From the NCBI RefSeq assembly GCF_015686655.1, contig NZ_JADPMP010000002.1, positions 248,001 through 312,000 of the forward strand: a stretch of 64,000 nucleotides of DNA, written 5' to 3'. The first letter of the stretch is position 1, and each line of letters begins with the position of its first letter. Under the pieces are notes generated by a model. It was not told the origin of the DNA. It searched no databases and saw only the letters and a list, made by a program, of their open reading frames with translations. The stretch is from Pontibacter sp. FD36 (GTDB lineage: Bacteria; Bacteroidota; Bacteroidia; Cytophagales; Hymenobacteraceae). A program made the translations under genes and the position numbers. Shown one piece after another: positions 42,159-51,086 of the stretch.

Positions 42159-43457
42159 ATGGCTGAAATACTACCCATAAAAGCATGGCGCTACAAAGAA
42201 GAGCTGAGCCAGTCGATTGATGAACTGACCTCTCCCCTTTTTGATGTGGTGTCAGCGAAGCAGCGGGAGGCGCTGTACCAGAACCCGATCAACAGCATAC
42301 ACCTTTCAGTACCTCGCGGCGATACGCCCGCTGACACTGCGGCAGACATGCTGCAAGAGTGGAAAGCAGCGGGTACAATTGTGCAGGACCCGCTACCGGG
42401 CATTTATGTGTACTACCAGTATTTCAGGCTTCCGGGCAGCGACCGCGAATACTGCCGCAAGGGTTTTATCTGTCATATCAAAGCCTACGACTGGAACGAA
42501 GGTATGCTCCTGCGCCACGAAAATACTATACCAAGTGCTGTGAATGATCGCATAGACCTGCTCGACAAAACCCTGATGAATACCAGTGCCACTCATGGGC
42601 TCTACACCGATCCTGATTTCGTGCTGGAACGTTACATGGATGAAAGTATTCAATCGCCACTTTATGTAACCGAGGACTACCAGGGGGTGCGTGACGTACT
42701 GGCCGTGATTCATGACCGTGACGTGATCAGGCATTTCTTGGCGGTACTGGAGTCGCGACAGGTACTGTTGGCCGATGGACATCACCGTTACGAGGGTTCG
42801 CTGGAGTACCGCAAAAAGCGCATGGCCGACAATCCTAACCACACCGGTATGGAGGCTTACAACTACCACCTGATGTACCTGACCAACACCGAAGCCGACG
42901 ATCTGCGCATATTACCGACACATCGGGTGCTGGAAAATATAGATCTGACGGACGAAGAGTTTTTGGAGCGCCTGCGGGAGTACTTTGTGGTAACCCCGAA
43001 AGAGGATGCTTACGAACTCAACGAGGTGATCGTAGGCAAGAACTGGGCTTTTGGTCTATACCTGTCAGGCAATGCCTACAAGCTGCGCCTGAAGCCGGAA
43101 GTGCACCAGCAGATCGACTGGCCGGTACCGCAGGAAGTAAAGGATCTTGACCTGACCGTAATGCACTATTTCGTGTTTGAGAAGGTGCTGGGTATTGGCC
43201 GCGAGGCACAACGCGATTATCCTGGCCTGAGCTACGTGCGCAACTTCACCGCCTGTGTCAGCCAGGTTGACTCCGGTAAAGCTCGTCTGGCCCTGATCAC
43301 CAACGATGTGTCGATGGAACAGGTGAAACGCGTTTGTTACAGTGGTGCCATCATGCCGCAGAAGTCCACCTTCTTTTATCCGAAAACGATCTGCGGATTT
43401 TTATTCAGCTCAATCAAAGAAAATGAATTTATCTCGTCCGATACTGCTTGCTTCTAA
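42159..43457 (+). CDS. DUF1015 family protein
   Basis: A 432-residue protein with the DUF1015 hallmarks: an opening with PLFDVVSAKQREALYQNPIN (27-46), and VLLADGHHRYEGSLEYRKK around 200-220, whose DGHHR stretch is diagnostic. The central part has ADDLRILPTHRV. Bacterial members are linked loosely to serine or phosphate chemistry, but the function is not settled. The gene is followed by maf, whose start lies 35 bases inside its 3' end, so translation is likely coupled. Confidence 0.88.
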   Translation: MAEILPIKAWRYKEELSQSIDELTSPLFDVVSAKQREALYQNPINSIHLSVPRGDTPADTAADMLQEWKAAGTIVQDPLPGIYVYYQYFRLPGSDREYCRKGFICHIKAYDWNEGMLLRHENTIPSAVNDRIDLLDKTLMNTSATHGLYTDPDFVLERYMDESIQSPLYVTEDYQGVRDVLAVIHDRDVIRHFLAVLESRQVLLADGHHRYEGSLEYRKKRMADNPNHTGMEAYNYHLMYLTNTEADDLRILPTHRVLENIDLTDEEFLERLREYFVVTPKEDAYELNEVIVGKNWAFGLYLSGNAYKLRLKPEVHQQIDWPVPQEVKDLDLTVMHYFVFEKVLGIGREAQRDYPGLSYVRNFTACVSQVDSGKARLALITNDVSMEQVKRVCYSGAIMPQKSTFFYPKTICGFLFSSIKENEFISSDTACF

Positions 43458-44004
43458 CTCCCCGCGCCGCAAAGAACTCCTGGCCGGGCTCGGGCTTCAG
43501 TTCGAAGTGCAAGTAAAGGAAGTACACGAGGATTTCCCGGAGCACCTGCAACGCGAGCAGGTAGCCGAGTTTCTGGCTTCGCACAAAGCCGACGCCTATA
43601 CCTCCGACTTACAAAATGAAGTGCTGATCACGGCCGATACGATCGTTTGCCTGGGTGATCGCATCCTGAACAAACCAGTTGATGCCTCGGAAGCGTTTGA
43701 GATGCTGCGGGCCTTGTCAGGGAAGCACCACGAAGTGATTACGGGCGTCTGTATACTCACAAAGAATTCAAAGACCATCTTCCATGACGTGACCAAGGTC
43801 TATTTTAAGAAGTTAAGTGACGAAGAAATCAATTACTACATCGAGCACTATCAGCCTTTCGACAAAGCGGGTGCCTACGGTATACAGGAGTGGATCGGCA
43901 AGATCGGTATCGAGAAGATCGAAGGTTCCTATTTTAATGTAGTAGGCCTGCCTGTTCAGAAACTCTATACCTACCTGAAAGATTTACAGGTGATCGCTTT
44001 GTAA
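43423..44004 (+). CDS. maf: Maf family nucleotide pyrophosphatase
   Basis: A 193-residue Maf/HAM1-like house-cleaning enzyme that hydrolyses noncanonical nucleoside triphosphates to monophosphates. The signature LLASNSPRRKELLAGLGL (8-25), then ITADTIVCLGDRIL and the LSGKHHEVITGV, FDKAGAYGIQEW and IEGSYFNVVGLP motifs are present. The ATG at 43423 is the likely start, because earlier in-frame codons would read through DUF1015. It overlaps the 3' end of the DUF1015 gene. Confidence 0.95.
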   Translation: MNLSRPILLASNSPRRKELLAGLGLQFEVQVKEVHEDFPEHLQREQVAEFLASHKADAYTSDLQNEVLITADTIVCLGDRILNKPVDASEAFEMLRALSGKHHEVITGVCILTKNSKTIFHDVTKVYFKKLSDEEINYYIEHYQPFDKAGAYGIQEWIGKIGIEKIEGSYFNVVGLPVQKLYTYLKDLQVIAL

Positions 44005-44199
44005 GTTTGCTATTCACTGTTTTCTCCGATTGCAGGTATAGCAAGGATCAATTTCTTCTCTAAAAACGGAACGATATTTTACCTATACAGCTTAATCTGT
44101 TTCATGCTGCATGGGTTAATTACCGGAATTATTAATTATCATATTAGCTCTTAATTTCATTGCCGAATCAGCACATTATCAATTACTATATAAATCTAG

Positions 44200-45387
44200 A
44201 TGTCTCTTACCAAATTATACCTGGCCAAAGGAAAAGAACACTCCCTGAAGCGTTATCACCCGTGGGTTTTCTCTGGCGCCATAAAAAAAATTGAAGGAAC
44301 GGAGCCGGAAGAAGGCGACACGGTGGAGGTATACTCCAATCAGCGCGAATTTCTGGGCATGGGCCACTGGGCTCCGGGCTCTATAGCGGTGCGCGTGTTT
44401 TCTTTTGAGCAAGTTGAGCCGGACTATACCTTCTGGAAAAGCAAGGTGCAGCAAGCCTATGACTATCGTAATCGTCTTGGACTGATCGACAATCCGCATA
44501 CGGATGTATACCGTCTGGTATACGCCGAAGGCGATGGCGTACCCGGGCTGATCGTGGACATGTACAAAGACACGGCCGTGATCCAGACGCACTCTGTGGG
44601 CATGTATTCGGTGCGCGAGCATGTTGCCAAAGCGCTGCAGGAAATCTACGGTCCGCACCTGAAAGCGGTGTATGACAAGAGCGCCGAGTCATTACCGGCG
44701 AAGTCGCCGGTACAGGCTGAGAATGGCTATCTGTTTGGAGAGTCAAGCGGCGGCGTAGTGGTAACCGAGAACGAGAACCAGTTCTTTGTAGATTGGGAAA
44801 GCGGTCAAAAGACAGGCTTCTTCATAGACCAGCGCGAAAACCGGGAACTGCTGGCCCGCTACGTGAAAGACAAGTCAGTGCTGAACACCTTTTGCTATAC
44901 CGGTGGTTTCTCAGTATACGCCCTGAATGCTGGTGCCAAAGAAGTACACTCGGTGGATGTATCCAAAAAAGCCATTGAACTGACAATCAAAAATGGTGAA
45001 CTGAGTCAGGCACCTGACCGCCATGAAGCCTATGCCGTAGATACGTTCGAGTTCTTGAAAGGTAAGGAAGATCGCTACGATGTGATCATTCTGGACCCAC
45101 CGGCCTTTGCCAAGAGCCAAAAAGTGCGTCACAATGCTGTGATGGGCTATAAGCGCCTGAATGCCGAGGCGATGAAGCGCATCAAGCCGAGTGGCATTCT
45201 GTTTACATTCTCTTGCTCACAGGTGGTAGACAAATACCTGTTCAACAACACGGTGATGGCAGCTGCCATTGAAGCTGGACGCAACATCAAGATCATGCAC
45301 CACCTCTCCCAGCCCGCCGACCACCCCATCTCCATCTTCCATCCCGAAGGTGAGTATTTGAAGGGGCTGGTGCTGTTTGTAGAATAA
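44200..45387 (+). CDS. Class I SAM-dependent rRNA methyltransferase, RlmI-like
   Basis: A 395-residue protein of the RlmI/YccW type, which methylates a cytosine in 23S rRNA. It has an N-terminal PUA domain (KEHSLKRYHPWVFSGAIKKI at 12-31) and a middle region with GLIVDMYKD. The C-terminal Rossmann methyltransferase has VLNTFCYTGGFSVYALNAGA (225-244) and catalytic LDPPAFAKSQ. It has its own start with about 195 bases upstream and ends at a strong terminator. The exact target base is inferred from the family. Confidence 0.86.
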   Translation: MSLTKLYLAKGKEHSLKRYHPWVFSGAIKKIEGTEPEEGDTVEVYSNQREFLGMGHWAPGSIAVRVFSFEQVEPDYTFWKSKVQQAYDYRNRLGLIDNPHTDVYRLVYAEGDGVPGLIVDMYKDTAVIQTHSVGMYSVREHVAKALQEIYGPHLKAVYDKSAESLPAKSPVQAENGYLFGESSGGVVVTENENQFFVDWESGQKTGFFIDQRENRELLARYVKDKSVLNTFCYTGGFSVYALNAGAKEVHSVDVSKKAIELTIKNGELSQAPDRHEAYAVDTFEFLKGKEDRYDVIILDPPAFAKSQKVRHNAVMGYKRLNAEAMKRIKPSGILFTFSCSQVVDKYLFNNTVMAAAIEAGRNIKIMHHLSQPADHPISIFHPEGEYLKGLVLFVE

Positions 45388-45435
45388 GGACAGTTTAGGA
45401 GTTTGTGAGTTGATAATTCTGACTTATTCATCACG

Positions 45436-45480
45436 ATAAAATAAGGAAACCCGCCTTTTTAGAGGGTTTCCTTATTTTAT
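45436..45480 (+). terminator. Terminator after the rRNA methyltransferase
   Basis: A perfect 17-bp stem (arms starting ATAAAATAAGG and GGGTTTCC) around an eleven-base loop lies about 50 bases after the stop codon. Both arms are AT-rich at the base, so the structure can act in both directions. Confidence 0.85.
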
Positions 45481-45628
45481 GGCTCTCAACTTTAGGGGAA
45501 GTCTACATCTGCCGTGAGCCGACATACGTGAGCTTGGAATAAGTTTAGGCTAATGGTGGTTTAATCAGCTTTATTTAACTTGACCTACCTAAAAAAAACA
45601 TAAGTGCCTAATTGCCTATGCACGATTC

Positions 45629-45648
45629 GGACAGGTCGCGACCTGTCC
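45629..45648. repeat. 20-base perfect palindrome, REP-like
   Basis: GGACAGGTCGCGACCTGTCC is a perfect inverted repeat in the gene-free stretch 45481-45707 between two convergent genes. Similar palindromes recur in many bacterial genomes as intergenic repeats, and no other copy is in the window. The rest of this stretch holds no gene or structure that I can support. Confidence 0.6.
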
Positions 45649-45707
45649 CTACAAAGAAACGTTAATGCTGCGTAGAACCACGGCGCTACAATCCGACCTT
45701 ATAACTC

Positions 45708-47099
45708 CTAAACTCCCCAGCTCTCAAATTCTAAAACTTGAGGCAATTCCATGCGGATGCGCCATTCTTTTGGGTAGTAATTATTGAGACGGTTGCCAAC
45801 TTGCTTTGCCCAGCCGAGGGGCAGGTTTTCAAATTGCAGCAAGATCCAGTCATTGCTGTTACCGCTAATGCCAATGTCTTCTTTACGAAGATAACGCAGG
45901 GCCGATTCCAGGTCGAGCTCTTCCGAGCGGAAAGAAGCTTTGTTGAGATATTGTGACAGTGCCAGGGCTTGCAACGGCTTCAGCTTTTTGCCTTTCGCTT
46001 CGGCTATTTCTGTGCCTGCGTAGATCACATATAGGTTTTGGTAGAGTTGGTCAACTTCTTCGAACAGATTTTCAGGTATAGCCGAAATCACTTCACCGTA
46101 CTGTACCCATGCAAAGCGCTCCGGTTCCATAAGCCAGTCGTTGACCATCGCCTGTTCTTTCTTACCGGCGTGTGTCAGTTTAAACTTTTTCTTTTTGGAT
46201 GATCGTTGCGGTTCTTCATACTCTTCTGCCTTTCGGATGACTGACAAAAAGAAACCTTCACCCTGTACCTGATGCGGGTAGAAACGATAGCCAGCAATAC
46301 CGTCGAGGGAAGTAGCTTCTACTCCCCATGCCGGATCCAGTGTGAGTGATAGCGGCTGCGCATTTTCCTGACCAGCCAGCCAGGCAATGTTATGTTCGTT
46401 TTCCGCCAGATTCCAGGTACAGGTACTGTAGATCAGGATACCGCCCGGTCGCAGGGCTTCCCATACATCCATCAGGATGCGCTGCTGCCGCTGAGCGCAT
46501 AGGTTCACGTTCTCTTCTGACCATTCATTCATTGCCTGCGGGTCCTTTCGGAACATGCCTTCGCCACTGCAGGGGGCATCTACCACCATCACATCAAAAA
46601 ACTCCGGTAGTCGGCCAAAATCACGCGGGTCATTGTTGGTGACCACCACATTGCCGCTACCCCACTTGGTCACGTTCTCTGCCAGTATGCTGGCACGGCT
46701 GCGGATGACTTCATTGGCGACCAATAGGCTGTCTGGTGAAATTAAGCTTGCGATGTGAGTTGACTTGCCACCAGGCGCTCCACAAAGGTCCAGCACACGG
46801 AGTGACTGGCTCAGGTCTACGTGCTGACGAAGCGCTTGCTCCAGAAACATGGAACTTGCCTCCTGCACATAGTAGGCACCGGCATGCAGACGCGGGTCCA
46901 GCGTGAACTGTGGTCGCGAAGGCAGGTAAAAGCCCGTCTCTGTCCAGGGGACCCGCGGCAGGTTAGGCTGCCCCTGCAGCTTATTTTTGTTTAAACGGAT
47001 GCTGACCGGCGCAGGCTGTTGCAAAGCTGTCTCGAAGCGGGTATAGTTCGCTCCCAGTTGCCCTTTCATGCGCTCGACAAATGACTGAGGTAATTCCAT
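45708..47099 (-). CDS. RsmF/RsmB-family rRNA or tRNA cytosine-C5 methyltransferase
   Basis: A 463-residue NOL1/NOP2/Sun-type methyltransferase. It shows DLCGAPGGKSTHIASL (SAM motif I, about 105-120), the catalytic VVDAPCSGEGMFRKDP and the second active cysteine in YSTCTWNLAENEHNI. The C-terminal part (about 290-460) resembles the RsmF extension. It most likely makes m5C in ribosomal RNA. The short stretch 47100-47151 separates it from the MutT gene on the same strand. Confidence 0.9.
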   Translation of the reverse strand: MELPQSFVERMKGQLGANYTRFETALQQPAPVSIRLNKNKLQGQPNLPRVPWTETGFYLPSRPQFTLDPRLHAGAYYVQEASSMFLEQALRQHVDLSQSLRVLDLCGAPGGKSTHIASLISPDSLLVANEVIRSRASILAENVTKWGSGNVVVTNNDPRDFGRLPEFFDVMVVDAPCSGEGMFRKDPQAMNEWSEENVNLCAQRQQRILMDVWEALRPGGILIYSTCTWNLAENEHNIAWLAGQENAQPLSLTLDPAWGVEATSLDGIAGYRFYPHQVQGEGFFLSVIRKAEEYEEPQRSSKKKKFKLTHAGKKEQAMVNDWLMEPERFAWVQYGEVISAIPENLFEEVDQLYQNLYVIYAGTEIAEAKGKKLKPLQALALSQYLNKASFRSEELDLESALRYLRKEDIGISGNSNDWILLQFENLPLGWAKQVGNRLNNYYPKEWRIRMELPQVLEFESWGV

Positions 47100-47151
47100 A
47101 CCCTAAAGGTACGGCTATTTGGTCTTTCGTGAAAAGAAGTGGTATGTGTTG

Positions 47152-47553
47152 TTAGGTCGGTTGCTCATTTATTAGCGCCAAAAACTCCTGCACAATGGGA
47201 ATATCAGCCGGGCACCAATCGTAATTCGACAGATCCTGTGGCATTACCCAGTGATAAGAGCGGTGTTCTGTGAGCTTGATTGTTCCGCCGTCGTATTGGC
47301 AAAGGAAAGGTATAAGTTCGATCGTTTTATCATCGTATTCCTGTACAACAGGTGTAAGACGCTGCACCGGGGTGATGCTCAGGTTTAGTTCCTCCTGGAT
47401 CTCACGTTTTAGACAGGCGATCTCAGTCTCACCATTTTCTATTTTTCCGCCCGGAAATTCCCATAGCATGGCTTGCGGCATTGTTTCATTGCGCTGCGTG
47501 ATCAACACGCGACCATATTGTTCAATCAGGGCACAGGTAACTTTTGTAATCAT
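47152..47553 (-). CDS. MutT/NUDIX family hydrolase, 8-oxo-dGTP diphosphatase-like
   Basis: A 133-residue nucleotide pyrophosphatase with a Nudix box, GGKIENGETEIACLKREIQE followed by ELNL. The usual GU end of the box is NL, which is found in some MutT-like proteins. ALIEQYGRVLITQRNE and MLWEFPGGKIENG flank it. It probably removes 8-oxo-dGTP from the nucleotide pool. It precedes the RsmF-like gene and follows the acyltransferase gene, which runs in the same direction. Confidence 0.88.
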   Translation of the reverse strand: MITKVTCALIEQYGRVLITQRNETMPQAMLWEFPGGKIENGETEIACLKREIQEELNLSITPVQRLTPVVQEYDDKTIELIPFLCQYDGGTIKLTEHRSYHWVMPQDLSNYDWCPADIPIVQEFLALINEQPT

Positions 47554-47590
47554 AGCTTAAGTTGATAAAGTGGCAGAAATGTATTGACTT

Positions 47591-48583
47591 TTAATGTGAT
47601 ATTTTTTTACTCAGGTAAGAGTCCAGCAAAAAGAATAATTGGCCAGCTAGTAAGCAAATAGCCAGGTTTAGTATTATATCCGAGTCATCCTGTACTAGTC
47701 CGAAGTATAGCACCTGCACCAGAAAAACATGGTAGGATGCTTTTCCAATGTAAGCCATTAAGCGCAGTACCACATGGTCCGACTGCTGCGGGAAAGCCAG
47801 AATGACCAGGTAAATAAGTAAAGTGGCGTATGGGAAAGTTAGGAACAGTTGTGATTGCCATTCGGGTCTTATATATGGCAGACTGATATCCTGATACTGA
47901 TGAAAGTACAGGTATATGCCACTGGCAATACCGGCCAGTATCAAAAACAAGCTATTCCTTTTCTGAAAAGGGGTGGTAATCAGTCGTGAAAGCCACAGGC
48001 CTAACGCGATGGCAGAAAAGTAACGGAACAAGGCTGCATCGTACAGGTAGCGGTCTGTTTGGAAGTAGGCCATCCGGTAAGCTACAAGCTGGAAAATAAT
48101 TTCTGTCAGCAGTAGTATGATACTGGTGCGAATAGGCCAGCGATGGAAGGTATAGCCAATCAGGGGAAGCGCGATCAAAGACTGCAACAAAAGCGTGATA
48201 AAGTAATTGCCTTTGCCTGAAACAGGCAGTACGCCAATCAGGTTTTTCCAGCCCAGGGTATAGACTTCTCGTGCGTATACCTGTTCTGATACATAGCCCG
48301 CAACTAAGGCGATGATATAGATCAGCAAAAGCGGGAAAATGATGCGCAGGGCCTTCTTCTGAAAATAATGCGGGGTATATAGCTGATCGAAACGCAGTGT
48401 TTTGCTGCCGTAGGACATCCCCAGGTTCAAACCCATCAATACCATAAAGACAGGTACAGCCTGCCAGATATGAAACACAGCATAGCTGCCAACCAATTGC
48501 TCCCGCGAGAACGAGTGCAACAGCAGCACGGCGATAATGGCCAGTCCCTTCAGGATATCAATTTGCTGGAAATGCTGTTTCAT
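47591..48583 (-). CDS. Acyltransferase family membrane protein (acyltransferase 3)
   Basis: A 330-residue polytopic membrane protein. It begins QIDILKGLAIIAVLLLHSFS (7-26), whose DxxKGxAI...LLxH is the acyltransferase-3 (OatA/NodX) active-site helix, then has WQAVPVFMVLMGLNLGMSYG. About ten hydrophobic segments follow. Such enzymes O-acetylate or otherwise acylate cell-surface sugars. The acceptor is unknown. It lies downstream of gpsA on the same strand with a small terminator between. Confidence 0.78.
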   Translation of the reverse strand: MKQHFQQIDILKGLAIIAVLLLHSFSREQLVGSYAVFHIWQAVPVFMVLMGLNLGMSYGSKTLRFDQLYTPHYFQKKALRIIFPLLLIYIIALVAGYVSEQVYAREVYTLGWKNLIGVLPVSGKGNYFITLLLQSLIALPLIGYTFHRWPIRTSIILLLTEIIFQLVAYRMAYFQTDRYLYDAALFRYFSAIALGLWLSRLITTPFQKRNSLFLILAGIASGIYLYFHQYQDISLPYIRPEWQSQLFLTFPYATLLIYLVILAFPQQSDHVVLRLMAYIGKASYHVFLVQVLYFGLVQDDSDIILNLAICLLAGQLFFLLDSYLSKKISH

Positions 48584-48619
48584 GTATCAGGCCCGACCAA
48601 TCAATATGGGCTTTAAACG

Positions 48620-48649
48620 CGAAAGGCACACCACAGGGTATGCCTTTCG
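48620..48649 (-). terminator. Terminator after gpsA
   Basis: A nine-bp perfect stem (CGAAAGGCA with TGCCTTTCG) and a 12-base loop lie between gpsA and the acyltransferase gene on the minus strand. The U-run is short, so read-through is possible. Confidence 0.5.
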
Positions 48650-48670
48650 TGCTATATGGTCTGTTACGGC

Positions 48671-49660
48671 TTAGGTGAGTTTTTCCTTCAGTATCTCAAA
48701 CTCCACAGCCGGTGCGATGCGCTCGTACAAGATCAGGTATACCGCTGTCGTGATTGGCATGTCTACTTTTAGCTTTTTGTTGAGCTCGTAAATGCTTTGC
48801 ACGGCATAGTAACCCTCCGCCACCATGTTCATCTCAATCTGTGCCGACTTCACGGTATAGCCATGTCCGATCATGTTACCAAAAGTACGGTTACGGCTGA
48901 ATTGTGAATATGCTGTCACGAGCAGGTCTCCCAGGTAGGCTGAACCGTTCAGGTCGCGGTGGATCGGCATGGCGGCATGCAGAAAGCGTTCGATCTCCTG
49001 CATGGCATTTGACACGAGAACCGCCTGAAAGTTATCGCCATAGTTGAGGCCGCGGGCTATACCGCAAGCCAGCGCAATGATGTTTTTGATCACAGCACAG
49101 TACTCCACACCGTCCAGGTCGTCAAGCGGATTGGCTTTGACGTAGCGGTTGCGCAGCAGTTCGCAGAAGCGTTCAGCTGTGGGCAGATCGTGTGAACCGA
49201 TGGTCAGGTAGGACTGCTTTTCCATGGCCACCTCTTCGGCATGGCACGGACCGGCAATCACCAGTTGGTGGCTGTTCGGAACGTCGTACTGCTGGCCCAG
49301 GTAATCAGTGATCAGGATGTTCTGCTTCGGGATCATCCCTTTGATGGCAGAGATCAGCACTTTGTCTTTTAGCGCATCCTGCTCCAGGCCGCTCAGTGCC
49401 TCCTGTACGAAAGCAGCTGGTACGGCCAGAATCACCCAGTCCGCCACGGCAACTACATTGCGCAGGTCCGTTGATGGCTTAACATAGTTAAGGTCATAGG
49501 TCACGCCACTCAGGTAGCGTGGGTTGTGACGGTAATTGATCAGGTGTTGCACGTCGTTTTCGTTGCGCATCCACCAGTGTACCTGTGATTTATTTTCTGA
49601 AAGGATCTTCACCAGGGCTGATGCCCAGCTTCCCCCTCCTATAACTGCAATTTTTTCCAA
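48671..49660 (-). CDS. gpsA: NAD(P)-dependent glycerol-3-phosphate dehydrogenase
   Basis: The 329-residue enzyme reduces dihydroxyacetone phosphate to glycerol-3-phosphate for phospholipid synthesis. The Rossmann start is IAVIGGGSWASALVKIL (4-20), and the family motifs VISAIKGM, IAGPCHAEEVAMEK and the catalytic-lysine region VEYCAVIKNIIALACGIA are present. It is the last gene of a closely spaced series (sdaAB, TolC, adaptor, gpsA) with gaps of 9-16 bases. A terminator follows. Confidence 0.95.
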   Translation of the reverse strand: MEKIAVIGGGSWASALVKILSENKSQVHWWMRNENDVQHLINYRHNPRYLSGVTYDLNYVKPSTDLRNVVAVADWVILAVPAAFVQEALSGLEQDALKDKVLISAIKGMIPKQNILITDYLGQQYDVPNSHQLVIAGPCHAEEVAMEKQSYLTIGSHDLPTAERFCELLRNRYVKANPLDDLDGVEYCAVIKNIIALACGIARGLNYGDNFQAVLVSNAMQEIERFLHAAMPIHRDLNGSAYLGDLLVTAYSQFSRNRTFGNMIGHGYTVKSAQIEMNMVAEGYYAVQSIYELNKKLKVDMPITTAVYLILYERIAPAVEFEILKEKLT

Positions 49661-49676
49661 ACCGGATGTTTATTTG

Positions 49677-51077
49677 TTATTCACCATTCGCTTCAGCCAA
49701 AGCTGATTTGTTTAGTGACTTCTCGTCTTTCACGGCCACTTTAGCTCCGTCTTTCAATGTTTTCGATACAGCTCTGAAAGGACCGGATACTATTTTCTGA
49801 CCTTCTTCCAGACCGCTCAGAATCTCGATGTTCTCGAAGTCGCTGATACCGGTTTTCACCTTTACTGATTTAACAGTATTATCGTCTGCATACACAAACA
49901 CAACTTCTTCAATTGGTCCTGAAGGTGCTGCCGGAGCTGGTTCCGCGTTATTATTTGCGTTTTCACCATTACCGTTTTCTCCTTCAGCATTCTCTCCTGT
50001 TGATCTGGCTGGCGTGTTCGAGCGAGTCGTCACAGCGGACAAAGGTACAGATAAAACGTTATTTTTGCGTGCTGTGATGATGTCAACCGAAGCTGTCATG
50101 CCCGGACGGAAAGGACGGGCGTTTTTGTCAGCAAGGTGGCTGTAAGATTCGTTCAGCAAACGGATACGCACCTCAAACTCAGTCACGGCTTCCAGTGAAG
50201 CGGCGTCTTTTGCAGTATTGGCAATAGAGGTCACAATGCCTTTGAACTTCTCGTCGCGACTGGTATATGAGTCAACTTCCACAATTACGGAGTCTCCCAT
50301 ACCTACCCGGATGATGTCGTTCTCGTTCACGTTCACACGTACCTCCATGTTGTTGAGGTTGGCAATGCGCATGATCTCTGTACCGGCCATTTGGGAAGTA
50401 CCTACCACACGCTCTCCTCTTTCCACATTAAGTTTTGACACCGTTCCGCTTACCGGGGCGTAGATAGTGGTTTTATTCAGGTTCTCACGGGCGTCATTCA
50501 AAGAGGCCAGCGCATTCTGAACACTGAATTCAGCGGCACGTACGCTCTGAGCCATGGACTCGATCTCCTGCTTACCTGCTTCGTACTGTGATTTGATCTG
50601 CTGAAATTCTGCTTCGGATATCACCTTCTGGTCAAACAGGCTCTTGTTACGCTGAAAGTTCTGCTCGATCTGAACAAAATTAGCTTTTGATTGCGCTAAA
50701 CGGGCTTTTGACTGCGCCAGGTTAGCACGAGCCTGGTTTACGCCAGCTGTCTGCATGTCTACCAGCGACTGGTAGTTGTCAGGACGTATGCGTACCAGCA
50801 GCTGACCTTTTACAACGGAGTCGCCTTCCTGGACGGTCAGTTCAATGATCTCACCTGATACATCCGGGCTTATTTTTACTTCAGTTTCAGGTTGTACTTT
50901 ACCTGAGGCACTTACTTTCTCTACAATCTCGGAGCGCTTCGCTTCTGCCAGCACTACCTCTGTTCCTTCTTCCTTGCCAATCCAGCCTGCCTTTTTAGCT
51001 ACCAGAGCTAGTACAAGAATCAGAACCAGAACGCCTATCAGGGTGTAAATAAGCTTATTCGATTTTTTCGCTGCCAT
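49677..51077 (-). CDS. Efflux periplasmic adaptor (HlyD/MacA-like)
   Basis: A 466-residue membrane-fusion protein with an N-terminal membrane anchor (YTLIGVLVLILVLALVA, about 11-27), a biotinyl-lipoyl domain with the ISPDVSGEIIELTVQEGDSV pattern, a long helical hairpin (about 105-200), a beta-barrel domain and an Asn/Pro/Ala-rich linker near 370-390. It bridges an inner-membrane pump to TolC. The next gene upstream encodes TolC and the gap is nine bases. No inner-membrane pump gene is adjacent, so it may serve an ABC (MacB-like) exporter elsewhere. Confidence 0.85.
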   Translation of the reverse strand: MAAKKSNKLIYTLIGVLVLILVLALVAKKAGWIGKEEGTEVVLAEAKRSEIVEKVSASGKVQPETEVKISPDVSGEIIELTVQEGDSVVKGQLLVRIRPDNYQSLVDMQTAGVNQARANLAQSKARLAQSKANFVQIEQNFQRNKSLFDQKVISEAEFQQIKSQYEAGKQEIESMAQSVRAAEFSVQNALASLNDARENLNKTTIYAPVSGTVSKLNVERGERVVGTSQMAGTEIMRIANLNNMEVRVNVNENDIIRVGMGDSVIVEVDSYTSRDEKFKGIVTSIANTAKDAASLEAVTEFEVRIRLLNESYSHLADKNARPFRPGMTASVDIITARKNNVLSVPLSAVTTRSNTPARSTGENAEGENGNGENANNNAEPAPAAPSGPIEEVVFVYADDNTVKSVKVKTGISDFENIEILSGLEEGQKIVSGPFRAVSKTLKDGAKVAVKDEKSLNKSALAEANGE

Positions 51078-51086
51078 AATTTTATA

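Noticed and set aside
43342..43422. Longer start for maf
   Set aside because: It would lie within the DUF1015 coding region and add 27 residues unlike Maf proteins.
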